A stretch of DNA of 48,688 bases from JBNKEI01 sp050288705 (GTDB taxonomy: Bacteria; Myxococcota; Myxococcia; Myxococcales; UBA5297), in contig JBNKEI010000187.1 in NCBI GenBank assembly GCA_050288705.1, positions 1-48,688 on the forward strand, read 5' to 3'. Positions within the stretch are counted from its first letter, which is position 1. Each line of letters opens with the position of its first letter. The notes beneath the pieces are model-generated. The model was not told the DNA's origin. It saw nothing but the letters and a program-made list of their open reading frames with translations, and did no database searches. A program made the position numbers and the translations under genes. Positions 40,019 to 48,688 of this stretch are shown here, in pieces.

Positions 40019-41434
40019 GTGAATACAGTAGCGAATACAGTGAATTGCGCAACGTCAGACCAGGGCAGCGTTCTGCTGGTCGATGATCAAAAAAACATTC
40101 GCACTACTACTGCGCTACTACTGCGTGGTGAAGGATATGAAGTAGTTGAGTCAACATCAGTAGAAGAAGCAACCGCCCAACTCTCTTCCCGCCCATTCGA
40201 TGTGGTTCTTACCGATTTAAAAATGGAGCCACTGAATGGACTCGATTTGCTGGAAAAAACTCAGTCCATTGCTCCTAGCAGCCAAGTAATAGTAATGACT
40301 GCCTATGGCACCATTGAAAGTGCAGTAGAAGCTATGCGACGAGGAGCTTTCGATTACGTCGCCAAACCATTCAAAGTGCCGGAGCTGCTAATTCGCGTAG
40401 AAAAGGCAGTAGAAAGACGGCGTCTTCTTTCCCAGGTTTCTCTGCTCACCGATGATTTTCGCCGTGTGCACGGGCTGCATTCCATTGTGGGCCAAAGCGA
40501 ACAAATTCGCAGGCTAGGCATGCAAATAGCTCGCGCCGCTAGCTCAGACGCTACAGTTCTTATTATGGGCGAAAGCGGAACGGGAAAAGAATTAGTGGCG
40601 CGTGCAGTACATACCCTTTCGAATAGACGAGAAAAAGCATTTGTGGCAGTTAATTGCGCAGCAATGACCGAAACGCTTCTCGATAGTGAGCTGTTCGGTC
40701 ATGCCAAAGGTGCCTTTACTGGAGCCATCAAAGCTCGGCGAGGTCTTTTTGAAGAGGCCGATGGCGGCACCCTTTTTATCGACGAGGTAACCGAGACCAC
40801 CCTTGCTTTTCAAGCTAAGCTTTTGCGCGCCATCCAAGAACACGAGATTCGTCGTATTGGAGAGAGCACTTCGGTCAAAATTAATGTGCGGTTGGTTACT
40901 GCAACCAACCGCATTCTCTCTCGATCAGTGGCCGAAGGAGCATTTCGAGAGGATCTTTATTATAGGCTAGCGGTGGTGCCCCTAAAAGTTCCGCCCCTGC
41001 GAGAACGCGCAGAAGACATTCCCCTCTTAGCCCAGCATTTTCTCCATCGGTATAATGCCCGCTGCGGCACTCGCCGAGTACTGACTCCCGAAGCTATTAG
41101 ACATCTATGTACTTGGCATTACCCGGGAAACGTTCGCGAACTAGAAAACGCAGTGGAAAGAGCCGCGGCGCTAGCTGAATTCGATGAGCTTGGCCCAGTT
41201 GATTTCCCTTTTTTAGCCGCTGCTTGCCCTACTCCTCAAACTCCGGCTGCTGCTGTAACAACCGGACTGTCCACCGCATTAAGTCTTTCGGAATCTATAT
41301 TTGAAGCCGAGAAAAATGCCATTTTATCTTCATTAACCCGCCATTCTGGCAATCTCATGCTAGTCGCACACGAGTTGGGCGTTTCATCAACTACTCTTTG
41401 GCGAAAAATGAAACGTCATGGTCTACACCGCTGA
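40019..41434 (+). CDS. NtrC-family sigma-54 response regulator, second copy
   Basis: 471 residues from a GTG with AGGGA upstream. Receiver: VLLVDDQKNIR and phospho-acceptor Asp66 in DVVLTDLKME, with Lys in DYVAKPFK. AAA+: Walker A GESGTGKE, sigma-54 loop GAFTGA, Walker B GTLFIDEVTE, and FREDLYYRLAVVPLKVPPLRER. C-terminal Fis-type helix-turn-helix: GNLMLVAHELGVSSTTLWRKMKRHG. It is not a recent copy of the regulator at 31498-32913, since the shared parts are only the conserved motifs. No kinase gene is adjacent, so it is an orphan in this window and its target is unknown. Confidence 0.92.
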   Translation: MNTVANTVNCATSDQGSVLLVDDQKNIRTTTALLLRGEGYEVVESTSVEEATAQLSSRPFDVVLTDLKMEPLNGLDLLEKTQSIAPSSQVIVMTAYGTIESAVEAMRRGAFDYVAKPFKVPELLIRVEKAVERRRLLSQVSLLTDDFRRVHGLHSIVGQSEQIRRLGMQIARAASSDATVLIMGESGTGKELVARAVHTLSNRREKAFVAVNCAAMTETLLDSELFGHAKGAFTGAIKARRGLFEEADGGTLFIDEVTETTLAFQAKLLRAIQEHEIRRIGESTSVKINVRLVTATNRILSRSVAEGAFREDLYYRLAVVPLKVPPLRERAEDIPLLAQHFLHRYNARCGTRRVLTPEAIRHLCTWHYPGNVRELENAVERAAALAEFDELGPVDFPFLAAACPTPQTPAAAVTTGLSTALSLSESIFEAEKNAILSSLTRHSGNLMLVAHELGVSSTTLWRKMKRHGLHR

Positions 41435-41632
41435 AAAAAAACTCCAATTTTCGGCTTTTGGTGAGCAAGCCCGCATTTGTTTTACTTTGGGCTCTCAACC
41501 AATTCACCGCAAGACTTACACGATGCTACAGTCGAGAAAACAGCCAATTCGGGTAATTTTTTCATAGACATTCATACATTTATACGGCTAAAATTTAATA
41601 TCATTTGATTATATGCTTAATGAGGTGTCTTG

Positions 41633-42757
41633 ATGGCGCAGCCGAGAATTATCGGGGCCATGATATTGGTGAGTGGGTTAGTCTCTCTAAAAAGCTTCGC
41701 TTGGAAATCCCCTTCGATTCTTGAATCAAATAGCTACCGAAAGGAATTGCCAAAGCAGTTTTTTCGTTCCGAGAAAGTTTTTATCATCGAAGAACCTGAG
41801 CCCGAGGCGGAAAATCATCCGGCAACCCAAGCAAAAACCGATGGAATAAGATACACAGCCGATATAAGCAACGAAGAGCTGCGTAAACTTTGGAAAAAAA
41901 ATCCAGAAGAGTTGGGCTCGATTTCTTTAGGGTTTACCGATGCTGGAAGATTAATTAATGGCATTCCTTTTCCCGAGGGGAAAAACTGGATTGTTACTAA
42001 TCCTAGCAAATCTTACGGAACTGAAGAGACCATACAGTATGTAACCGCAGCAATTAATGAAGTTGCCGAAAAAGTTGAAAACACCCCGCCAATTCGCATT
42101 TCTCATCTCAGCACCCGGAACGGAGGATGGCTGCGACCACATCTCAGTCACCAGTCAGGACGGGATATTGATCTACCTATCTACCGTCTTCCTACCAGTA
42201 AGACCAAAAAACGAAGAAGAGGGCTTTTCGATGTGCGCCGAAATTGGGCATTAGTTCGGGCCCTGGTCATTCACGGCGACATCCAGCTGATCATTCTAGA
42301 CAGGAAACTGCAAAAGCGACTGTATAATTATGCAGTTTCCATAGGAGAAGATAAAGCTTGGCTTGATTCGCTTTTTCGAGCTGGCCGCCAGTCTCTGATT
42401 CGCCACGCGCGCAACCATCGCGATCACTTCCATGTACGTTATTTCAATCCGAGAGCACAGGAGTTAGGCAGAAGAATTCACCCGCTTCTACCAGGAAACA
42501 AAGCTTTGACAAAAATGGTCAAGCATCGCATTCGCAGAGGAGACACCCTGAGTGCCCTGGCGCGCAAATATGGTACTTCTATTGCTGAAATAAAGCGTGT
42601 TAATCGAATAAAAGCTAACTACATGCGAATTGGGAAAATTCTGATGGTTCCGCAAGCAGCTAGCTATGCCAGCATTCCTATGCCTCCTGAGATCGTAGTA
42701 CCACCAAGAAGATTGCCTCCTGAGCTCCAAAACAACGATCCTCTCGATTCGGCATAA
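41633..42757 (+). CDS. MepA-like murein endopeptidase with C-terminal LysM
   Basis: 374 residues from the ATG at 41633 (GAGG seven bases upstream). A short hydrophobic leader (IIGAMILVSGLVSLKSFA) is a signal peptide. The MepA-type metallopeptidase core contains SHLSTRNGGWLRPHLSHQSGRDIDL, with the zinc-binding His and Asp, and HARNHRDHFHVRYFNP, with the second His pair. A LysM domain (HRIRRGDTLSALARKYGTSI...VNRI, then IGKILMVP) at residues about 295-345 binds peptidoglycan. It should cleave cross-links in the periplasm. MepA normally lacks LysM, so the fusion is a less usual arrangement. It is a single gene, downstream of the orphan regulator. Confidence 0.9.
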   Translation: MAQPRIIGAMILVSGLVSLKSFAWKSPSILESNSYRKELPKQFFRSEKVFIIEEPEPEAENHPATQAKTDGIRYTADISNEELRKLWKKNPEELGSISLGFTDAGRLINGIPFPEGKNWIVTNPSKSYGTEETIQYVTAAINEVAEKVENTPPIRISHLSTRNGGWLRPHLSHQSGRDIDLPIYRLPTSKTKKRRRGLFDVRRNWALVRALVIHGDIQLIILDRKLQKRLYNYAVSIGEDKAWLDSLFRAGRQSLIRHARNHRDHFHVRYFNPRAQELGRRIHPLLPGNKALTKMVKHRIRRGDTLSALARKYGTSIAEIKRVNRIKANYMRIGKILMVPQAASYASIPMPPEIVVPPRRLPPELQNNDPLDSA

Positions 42758-42782
42758 GCCGCCTTTTTACAATCCCGGTTTA

Positions 42783-43487
42783 TTATCGATTCGGCGCCAG
42801 CATGTTTTCACGGGACACATACAAAATCACGGTTTGCTTTCCGTGCCCTTCATCAGCGCGGTGAACAATGACTCTAGATAAATCGGGAGTCAGGTTTTGT
42901 GAGAATGCATCAATAGATTCAGATTCAAATGCTTTCGACTGGTCATCAGCTAATTCCAGTCGGCACATGGTCGAGTGGCATTCAATATTTCGCACTGCAT
43001 TACGCATAACCTCGTTCGGCTGAAGTGCTTCTCGAATGGCCGATAAAGCAGAAGAAGACCACTTAGAGTCTTCTGGTTCGCTATAAAACTTATCTTCTAG
43101 CGATTCCATTTTTTCTTGATGTTCTTTTTTTGACTTCTCTACCATTTTTGGATCAAACATTGTTTCCACAAGGTTATTATTTTTTTCCTCCGGCTTATTA
43201 GCTTCTGTTTTTGCCTGCGTAGTAACAGCGAGCTGAGCCACCTGCTGACGAAGCGAAGAAATTTCCGCCATAAGTTGCTTAATGTCCTTGGAATTCTCAT
43301 TTTTTTTCGAAAAAGAATCTCTTTCATTTTGAAAATCATCAGAAGGTGATGAAACCGAAGGAGATACAAGTGAATCTTTTTCTATCTCTTGCTTTTCCGC
43401 GGTCGAACTAAAAAGCCGGTGCGCTCCATACAGGCAGATGGCAAGTCCAACAATGACCAGCGCCGACGTGCGACTTGAAACTTTCAT
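42783..43487 (-). CDS. Membrane-anchored coiled-coil protein, unknown function
   Basis: 234 residues. One N-terminal helix (SALVIVGLAICLYGAHRLF) is followed by an acidic/Ser-rich region and a coiled coil at about 60-95 (KDIKQLMAEISSLRQQVAQLAV). A Lys/Glu-rich helix follows. The C-terminal globular part has a Cys pair in a pattern I associate with myxobacterial proteins (MRNAVRNIECHSTMCRLELAD...VIVHRADEGHGKQTVILYVSREN). It is probably anchored in the inner membrane with the coiled coil in the periplasm. It converges on the MepA-like gene with 25 bases between stops. Family function unknown; a frame on the same strand at 43139-43369 is a shadow. Confidence 0.68.
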   Translation of the reverse strand: MKVSSRTSALVIVGLAICLYGAHRLFSSTAEKQEIEKDSLVSPSVSSPSDDFQNERDSFSKKNENSKDIKQLMAEISSLRQQVAQLAVTTQAKTEANKPEEKNNNLVETMFDPKMVEKSKKEHQEKMESLEDKFYSEPEDSKWSSSALSAIREALQPNEVMRNAVRNIECHSTMCRLELADDQSKAFESESIDAFSQNLTPDLSRVIVHRADEGHGKQTVILYVSRENMLAPNR

Positions 43488-43605
43488 TTTTCAATCCGTT
43501 TGGAAAGGGTTAATCAAAAAAGCCAAGTTTTTTGTTTTAGCGATGGTTTATCAAGCATCAAAAAATATGAAGCATGAAGCCTGATAAACCATATCTACTT
43601 AATCA

Positions 43606-44034
43606 CTATGGAAGCAAAACACCAATCCCTTCGATTCTACCTCCCCATGCATTAAGCGTGCACGTAACACTAAGTACAGCGTCAGAAGGAGCATATACAT
43701 TAACCGGTGTTCCGTTAGGGGATATGGGTGCAAAAGAAATCGCACCTGAAAAAACTGCGTTACTCACCACCCGACAGACAGAAACATTGGTTGCTTTCAG
43801 CAATATCGATGCAGTATTTGAGCCTGAAAAAACACGAGCCAATGGGCAAGCTACCCTTATGTTTTGGGCGCCAGTATTGGTAATAAAGTTTGGAGAGTAA
43901 GTGAAACCTGATATGATTGATGGATATAACGGTTTGCATGTACTTCCCGGAAAGGTTACAACTTGTTGAGCAAACGACAACGAAGCAATGCTTAGCACTC
44001 CAATGATCGATGCTAAAAATATCATTTTTTTCAT
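43606..44034 (-). CDS. Small secreted protein of unknown function
   Basis: 142 residues with a very clear start (AGGAGGAGACA before ATG) and signal peptide (MKKMIFLASIIGVLSIASLSFA, cleavage after A-Q). The mature part starts QQVVTFPGSTCKPLYPS and contains NIRVACPLARVF and SVCRVV / SVTCTLNAWGG. Its four Cys residues, pairing likely, make a small exported beta protein. The 'FPGSxC...xxxVxCPxxR' pattern occurs in short secreted proteins of several Proteobacteria; this is from memory. Two frames that overlap it on either strand are rejected. Confidence 0.75.
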   Translation of the reverse strand: MKKMIFLASIIGVLSIASLSFAQQVVTFPGSTCKPLYPSIISGFTYSPNFITNTGAQNIRVACPLARVFSGSNTASILLKATNVSVCRVVSNAVFSGAISFAPISPNGTPVNVYAPSDAVLSVTCTLNAWGGRIEGIGVLLP

Positions 44035-44145
44035 TGTCTCCTCCTATGGTTTTGTAAATGAGCTTTTGGGCTCGTATCGAACAATAAAAATTATTATTGT
44101 CTAGTTCGACCGGCTTTTTGGGGGGTAATAGCATCACTGTCAAGC

Positions 44146-44158
44146 GCTGAATAGTTAC
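44146..44158 (+). repeat. Third copy of GCTGAATAGTTAC core
   Basis: GCTGAATAGTTAC occurs here in isolation and also forms the right arm of the inverted repeat at 3394-3408 (its complement at 3237-3249). No facing arm is found nearby, so this may be an end left by a lost element or a chance match. Confidence 0.4.
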
Positions 44159-44304
44159 TGCAAAAAAATCGAATAAAACCCTAATGGGCATTATTGGATA
44201 GCCCTAATGGCAAATTCTAAACATCTCCCCCGTCATTCTCATGCGGCCTTGGAACCCCGTGTCTAGCGTTTTGGTAACTCGCCCTTTGGCGATTCCTAAA
44301 CCTA

Positions 44305-47300
44305 ATGACCAGAAACTTACTACTTTTTATTGTTGCCTTGCTTGGGTGTTTAATAACCATTCCCGCCCATGCTTATACCTCGTTATCCAAGCCAACATTG
44401 AGACCGATGTTTTCTGATTTCGGCTGGACAAACCGAACTTTACTCTCTTCGGAGTCTTCATTACTCCACCCAAATCGGTTGCCTTGGGCAACAAGTCTAG
44501 GGATTAGTCCTCCAAGTGAGTGGGAGGACGTTTCAATTACCCCCTCACGCCCAGGACAGAACCTCGTCCATTATTGGCAACAGGATTGGAGAATTTTTGA
44601 ATTCTCCAGCAATCGCGGAGGCGGTAAAATTCGTCTTTACTACTACGATCGCGAACAAATTGCCGCTTCTTATGCAGCCTCTGTAATCCAGCAAGCATAT
44701 GAACGACTTACCGATACTTTTCACTATTTGCCTCGAACGCCCATCCCTTTTATTCTTTACGCTTCGTACCCTGAGTTTTTGGCAACCAATACCTTTGCAG
44801 TTTCCGAGGGAACTTTAGGGGTAACCGACACCATAGATTTACGCATGGCAGTACCATTTTTTGGCGACCTACGCCATTTTACCCATGTAGCCACTCACGA
44901 AATGGTACATCAGGTGACGCTGCAAAAAATTCGCGATGTCTGTCAAGGAAAAGGGGTAAGTCCGCCGCTCGCCGCCATTCCTTTGTGGTTTATTGAAGGA
45001 CTAGCTGAATGGGGGGCCTATGATGGAATGGACCCCGAAAGTGATTCTTTAGTTCGCGATTTAATAGTCAATCCTGACCCCCTGCAGGGTTATGCTCTAC
45101 CTGCGTTTTTTGATAACCAGGCAGGAGGATATTTAGGTGTTTACAAGTTGGGCCAAGCAAGACTAACTTTCCTTGCGGAAGTATATGGCCGTCCCAAAAT
45201 TGTGGAAATATTGGAAAACATTTACCAACTGGCAAGCGAATTGACCATGGATCAATTCGCTTTCGATTCATTTTCTAAATATCGCCAGTCTTCAGAAAGT
45301 TTTTCCGAGCCAGTTTCTCAACCAAAAAATTTTGAAGAATATGTTTCCAAAACCCTTAATGAACCAGCTTATAAAATTCAGCAAAAATATGAAAACTGGT
45401 TAAAGAAAAGATACTTTAATGAATGGCTTAAATCAAAACAAAAGCTTTCTGATTTTGATTTGTATTCGTCTACCGAAAAAGAACCTGATTCTTTATGCGT
45501 TTCCGACGACGGTACACTATTTTTGTATAGAACAGTAGAAAGAGAGACCGGTCTTTCGTCTATCTGGTTGCAAGATATTCGCGATCCAGATTCACGAATT
45601 CTGGTGGCTCGCGACCAACGACCAGGAATTGAGTCGCTGCATCCTGGTGACCGACGAGTATTCACCCTTCGTTCTCACACCCTGGTATATGTTGCCAAAA
45701 ATGGAAAAAGCGATCGCTTACATATTTTTTCGGTGAGAAGTCGAGAATCATTGAACCAGGGAAAGCTGCACATTGAGCTTTCACTTAAGAAACAACAAGT
45801 ATTAGAAGTCGGGGACGTGCTCGAAATCTACGATCCAGCTTTATCGCCTGATGGTCGAGCAGTAGCTTTTGCAGGGGTAGCCGCGGATGGATTTCGTGAC
45901 CTGTACCTTGTTCCTTTACGCGGCCACAAGTCTTATCAGATTAAAAGGCTAACTAATTCGATCTGGTCAAAAAACGACCTTTTTTGGGATAATAATCGCA
46001 TTCTCTTTTCTTCCGATCAAACCGAAAACCATGCTTTTAATCTTTATGAATTCGATTTAAAAACCCAAACATCAAATCGGCTCACTTTTAGTCATCAGGA
46101 CGATCGTAATCCATTCGTGGGATTAGGTGGAATTGTTTTCTTATCCCATCGCTCCGGAAAACCAGATTTGTGGCTTCTAAAAAATGGAGCATGCAAAAGA
46201 CTCACCGATACTTCCGCGACAATAACATCGGCCGCGGCAAGTACTAACGACACTCTTCTTACCATTGCTTATCAAGGGGGAACTCAACAGTTGTACCGCA
46301 TTTCTAAAAACGTTCTTCTAAATGAGCCCGAAGATACTTCGCATCCTACCTTAACAGCAACCCCAACTCACTACATTGACTATCCTCGTTTATCTATTCC
46401 TCCAGATACCGTGCTCTACGAACCGATAGACTCTGGCAACTGGCGGATGGAACTAGCCGGAGGAGGAGGGGTAGGTTCCAGTTCTTTTGGCGCCGCTGGC
46501 TTGGTTATTACCGATCTAATGCGTGATCATTTATTCTCAGTCAATTTGGCTATCCATGGATCACTTACTCTAACTGAGGGCTCTCTTTTCTATTTAAACC
46601 AAACTCGACGCCTCGAATGGGGCATGGGAATATTTCATACTTTCGAGCCCCTTCGCGATCGCACCTTTAAGGACACCGAAAACTATTACTTACTGCGAGA
46701 GTTTGGAGTTGCTGGCTTGGTAGCCTACCCCTTGGACCGCTTTCGCAGAGTAGAAGCAAGTCTTCAAATTCAGGGTATCGAGCGCTTTGATTTCACTGAT
46801 TACAATGGTGATTTGAACTCTGAATGGCAAAGACTCAACGCAGGAGTGGAACCCCAGCTTGTCGCCTCAGCGCTTATCGGTCTAGATACCATGCGCATGC
46901 ACGCGTTTGCCGGACCGATCGACGGCCTATCACTGCTACTGGAAGGAGAAGTGGGGTACTTGCCTGTCCGCAAGTTTTCCTACTTAAGAGCAGATACCGA
47001 CATGCAAATTCGATTTCGTTTAATTGGGCGCACGCACATTTTTTGGCGGGTAGCACTGGGAGGCTCTACCGGCGGTAGGTTTGCCCCCCCTTTCTTTCTT
47101 TCCAACTACGGAAATCTAGAGGGGTTTCGTTCTGGGGATTCCCGCCTATTAGGCAACTGGTTCTATGTTACCAATCTTCAACTACGACTCCCCTTAGATA
47201 TTTTCATACAAACTCCCCTATTCAGTAGTGTTTATGGCCTGGCCGGGCTCGATTTTGGAGCCGCTTTCGATTCATTTTCCGAAGCGTGGCCCAGACGAAG

Positions 47301-47442
47301 CCTGGCAGGGGTACTAGGAGCTGACTTCATTATCGGTGGACTAGTATTTGGGCTTCATTTCGGTAGGCTCTTAAACATTCAAAGTCAAGTTGGGCCGGAA
47401 CCGTGGGTAGTAAATGTAAACCTCGGCTATCTTTTCCAATAA
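44305..47442 (+). CDS. Metalloprotease-propeller-outer membrane barrel protein
   Basis: 1045 residues with a signal peptide (LLLFIVALLGCLITIPAHA). Residues ~95-350 are a peptidase MA-like gluzincin: zinc site HEMVH (198-202) in HFTHVATHEMVHQV, and downstream WFIEGLAEWG with the third ligand Glu (231 or 235). Residues ~380-700 hold several WD40/PD40-type propeller blades as in TolB (IYDPALSPDGRAVAFAGV, IVFLSHRSGKPDLWLLKNG). Residues ~730-1045 are a barrel-like, aromatic-rich region (RHIFWRVALGGSTGG, YVTNLQLRLPLDIFI) ending FSLVNVNLGYLFQ-like. This places a metalloprotease plus propeller outside or inside the outer membrane on a barrel anchor. The arrangement recurs in Myxococcota-type genomes. 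Substrate unknown. Confidence 0.85.
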   Translation: MTRNLLLFIVALLGCLITIPAHAYTSLSKPTLRPMFSDFGWTNRTLLSSESSLLHPNRLPWATSLGISPPSEWEDVSITPSRPGQNLVHYWQQDWRIFEFSSNRGGGKIRLYYYDREQIAASYAASVIQQAYERLTDTFHYLPRTPIPFILYASYPEFLATNTFAVSEGTLGVTDTIDLRMAVPFFGDLRHFTHVATHEMVHQVTLQKIRDVCQGKGVSPPLAAIPLWFIEGLAEWGAYDGMDPESDSLVRDLIVNPDPLQGYALPAFFDNQAGGYLGVYKLGQARLTFLAEVYGRPKIVEILENIYQLASELTMDQFAFDSFSKYRQSSESFSEPVSQPKNFEEYVSKTLNEPAYKIQQKYENWLKKRYFNEWLKSKQKLSDFDLYSSTEKEPDSLCVSDDGTLFLYRTVERETGLSSIWLQDIRDPDSRILVARDQRPGIESLHPGDRRVFTLRSHTLVYVAKNGKSDRLHIFSVRSRESLNQGKLHIELSLKKQQVLEVGDVLEIYDPALSPDGRAVAFAGVAADGFRDLYLVPLRGHKSYQIKRLTNSIWSKNDLFWDNNRILFSSDQTENHAFNLYEFDLKTQTSNRLTFSHQDDRNPFVGLGGIVFLSHRSGKPDLWLLKNGACKRLTDTSATITSAAASTNDTLLTIAYQGGTQQLYRISKNVLLNEPEDTSHPTLTATPTHYIDYPRLSIPPDTVLYEPIDSGNWRMELAGGGGVGSSSFGAAGLVITDLMRDHLFSVNLAIHGSLTLTEGSLFYLNQTRRLEWGMGIFHTFEPLRDRTFKDTENYYLLREFGVAGLVAYPLDRFRRVEASLQIQGIERFDFTDYNGDLNSEWQRLNAGVEPQLVASALIGLDTMRMHAFAGPIDGLSLLLEGEVGYLPVRKFSYLRADTDMQIRFRLIGRTHIFWRVALGGSTGGRFAPPFFLSNYGNLEGFRSGDSRLLGNWFYVTNLQLRLPLDIFIQTPLFSSVYGLAGLDFGAAFDSFSEAWPRRSLAGVLGADFIIGGLVFGLHFGRLLNIQSQVGPEPWVVNVNLGYLFQ

Positions 47443-47695
47443 AACAGGTCAAACAGGTTTTAATGGCTCACTCTCGGCTAGCCCTTAGTCGATGCTGTCT
47501 CGGCTACTTTGCTCCCCATTCCAGGTAATTTTGTTGTATAGTTAGCTGCCCAACAAAGGATTTGCAGATTGCTGTTTAATTTTAGACACCTGCACCCGCC
47601 AGCTCACTGGTTATTTGTGTTTCCTGTCTGCGTCTCCCCAAAGAGAATTTGCAAGCGCTAGATTCTCGCCATTTTTCCGTAAAAACGGAGCATTA

Positions 47696-48688
47696 ATGAA
47701 ACCAAACAAACGAGTTAAGGCTTTGCCAAAAGTAAGCGCGGTCTTCCAGACTGAATCCACCAACAGGTCTTCGAGCAGTCTCGACGAGTGGGTGGTTTTA
47801 GAATTCCACATCCGCGAAGCTATCAGCTATCCCTACCAAGGTAATGTGGACGTGGTTACTGAGCGTACGGATATTGATTACTCCAGTCTAACAGGAAAAT
47901 CATGTGCTCTGATTCTTTCTCGCGGCCCAAAACAGAAAAGAACCTTTACCGGAATAATATTTCGGGTGGAAATTAGCAGCCAAAGCGCTGGCCAATCCAT
48001 TGTGCGGTTCAACATAGCGGCGGCGGTTTATGCTCTGCAGTACGGAAAGCGCAGTCGCGTTTTTGAAAATATGTCTGCTGCAGAAATTATTGTCTCGGTT
48101 ATTCTCCAAGGCTTAAAACCTTTTCAAAGAGAAGTTGAAGCGCGTTTATTAAAAAAGTATCCCCCTCGAGAATGCTGCACTCAGTTCCAAGAAAGTGATT
48201 CCGATTTTGTATTGCGCTTAATGGCCGAGGAAGGAATGTTCTTTTACTTTGATCATTCCGGCAAAACCGAAAAACTGGTGCTGGTAGATAGCAATGACGC
48301 CTGCCCGGTGCTCACTCCAAAAAAGACTCCGGCGCCAAAAGTGGTAAAGCCCTTGCCTCCTCCCCGATTGGACAAGGTTATTCTTAGAGTAGTGGAAAAC
48401 GAATCCGGCGAGCCAATACCAGGAGTAAAAATTAAGATCACGCTGCTCTCGGGTATAGAGGAAACCCTGACCACCAATCAAGAAGGAATAGCCGAAAAGC
48501 AGGTGGAACCAGCCACTTACCGGGTTTACAGCACTTATGCCGGTAAACATGGCGACCAGTATGTGGAATTTGTAGGAGAAGGCGAATCACCTATTGCTAC
48601 TGATTCGTCAGCGAGTAAAAGCAAGCCCAACCTAGCGCAATGGCCTAGCGAATTAGTCATTTGCAAGGTAGAAAAACACCAAGTGAAA
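47696..48688 (+). CDS. VgrG-like spike protein with Ig-like insertion, 5' part
   Basis: An ATG at 47696 with GGAG five bases upstream opens a frame of exactly 331 codons to the right edge with no stop. Residues ~12-95 are the VgrG/gp27-like start (WVVLEFHIREAISYPYQGNV, SRGPKQKRTFTGIIFRVEI). Residues ~120-205 contain the family signature CTQFQESDSDFVLRLMAEEG and FFYFDHSGKTEKLVLVDS. In ordinary VgrG proteins the gp27 part continues toward a gp5-type OB fold. Here a Pro/Lys linker (TPAPKVVKPLPPP) leads at about 226 to KVILRVVENESGEPIPGVKIK and GIEETLTTNQEG. That is a carboxypeptidase-regulatory or Ig-like beta-sandwich. It is probably the tip of a type VI secretion or related injection apparatus. 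The rest lies outside the window. Confidence 0.8.
   Translation, partial: MKPNKRVKALPKVSAVFQTESTNRSSSSLDEWVVLEFHIREAISYPYQGNVDVVTERTDIDYSSLTGKSCALILSRGPKQKRTFTGIIFRVEISSQSAGQSIVRFNIAAAVYALQYGKRSRVFENMSAAEIIVSVILQGLKPFQREVEARLLKKYPPRECCTQFQESDSDFVLRLMAEEGMFFYFDHSGKTEKLVLVDSNDACPVLTPKKTPAPKVVKPLPPPRLDKVILRVVENESGEPIPGVKIKITLLSGIEETLTTNQEGIAEKQVEPATYRVYSTYAGKHGDQYVEFVGEGESPIATDSSASKSKPNLAQWPSELVICKVEKHQVK

Noticed and set aside
43574..43900. Plus-strand 108-residue frame
   Set aside because: It lies opposite a secreted-protein gene with a strong ribosome binding site and clear signal peptide.
47611..48550. Minus-strand frames opposite the right-edge spike gene
   Set aside because: The plus strand is open to the edge and codes recognisable VgrG motifs; the minus frames are short and featureless.

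Overview
The window looks like chromosomal DNA of a Gram-negative bacterium of the Myxococcota / deltaproteobacterial grade, with an AT-leaning, mixed composition. The support is indirect: many lipoproteins with clear lipoboxes, several outer-membrane barrels, two NtrC-type sigma-54 activators, PilZ proteins, a PilT-type motor ATPase, lamin-tail and Cys-rich surface lipoproteins, and a Wza/Wzz-type exopolysaccharide locus. There is no rRNA or other phylogenetic marker, so the placement is an inference. A group B-like [FeFe] hydrogenase points to anaerobic or fermentative metabolism.

Layout. 1-5161: the 5' end of a secreted protein running off the left edge, a small secreted protein directly ahead of tRNA-Gln and tRNA-Glu, an alpha/beta hydrolase, a lipoprotein, a YdjM-like membrane protein, a secreted fibre-like protein and a ZIP zinc transporter. 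5533-9605: a beta-helix lipoprotein with an Asp/Ser repeat, a scar made of a 78-bp dispersed repeat and a gene fragment, then a two-gene unit ending in a PilT-like ATPase. 9629-13175 (minus): a compact three-gene unit of an outer-membrane barrel, a double lamin-tail lipoprotein and a secreted SNase-type nuclease. 13302-15536 (minus): a leucine-rich-repeat protein with a C-terminal NEL (IpaH/SspH-type) ubiquitin-ligase domain, the most striking gene here. 15809-17174: a DUF2795-like gene, a toxin-antitoxin-like pair whose PIN-like toxin is cut by a second copy of the 78-bp repeat, and a PD-(D/E)XK (Rpn-like) transposase remnant. 17327-19075: a Cys-rich DUF1566 lipoprotein with three 303-bp repeats.

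19318-30909 (all minus) is an exopolysaccharide operon: Wza-like export lipoprotein, barrel, Wzz/GumC, CpsD-like ATPase, EpsB/WbaP sugar transferase, two FemAB-like GNATs, DegT aminotransferase, NodB deacetylase and a flippase. Its content matches exosortase (XrtA)-associated loci, but no exosortase is present. A good sigma-54 promoter (30974-30989) precedes it, with a palindrome about 100 bp upstream and a sigma-54 activator gene (31498-32913) next to it. Together these form a plausible regulatory circuit.

32988-34130 is a patch of dispersed repeats, a broken toxin-antitoxin fragment, a 45-residue basic protein and a PilZ protein. 34272-38154 carries an MtgA-like transglycosylase, a PilZ-receiver protein, tRNA-Lys and a thioredoxin-like ferredoxin plus [FeFe] hydrogenase pair. 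38302-47442 carries surface proteins, an orphan NtrC-type regulator, a MepA-LysM endopeptidase and a 1045-residue metalloprotease/propeller/barrel protein. A VgrG-like spike gene with an Ig-like insertion runs off the right edge with no stop codon. VgrG plus the NEL ligase suggests an injection system and contact with eukaryotic cells, but no direct link between them is visible here.
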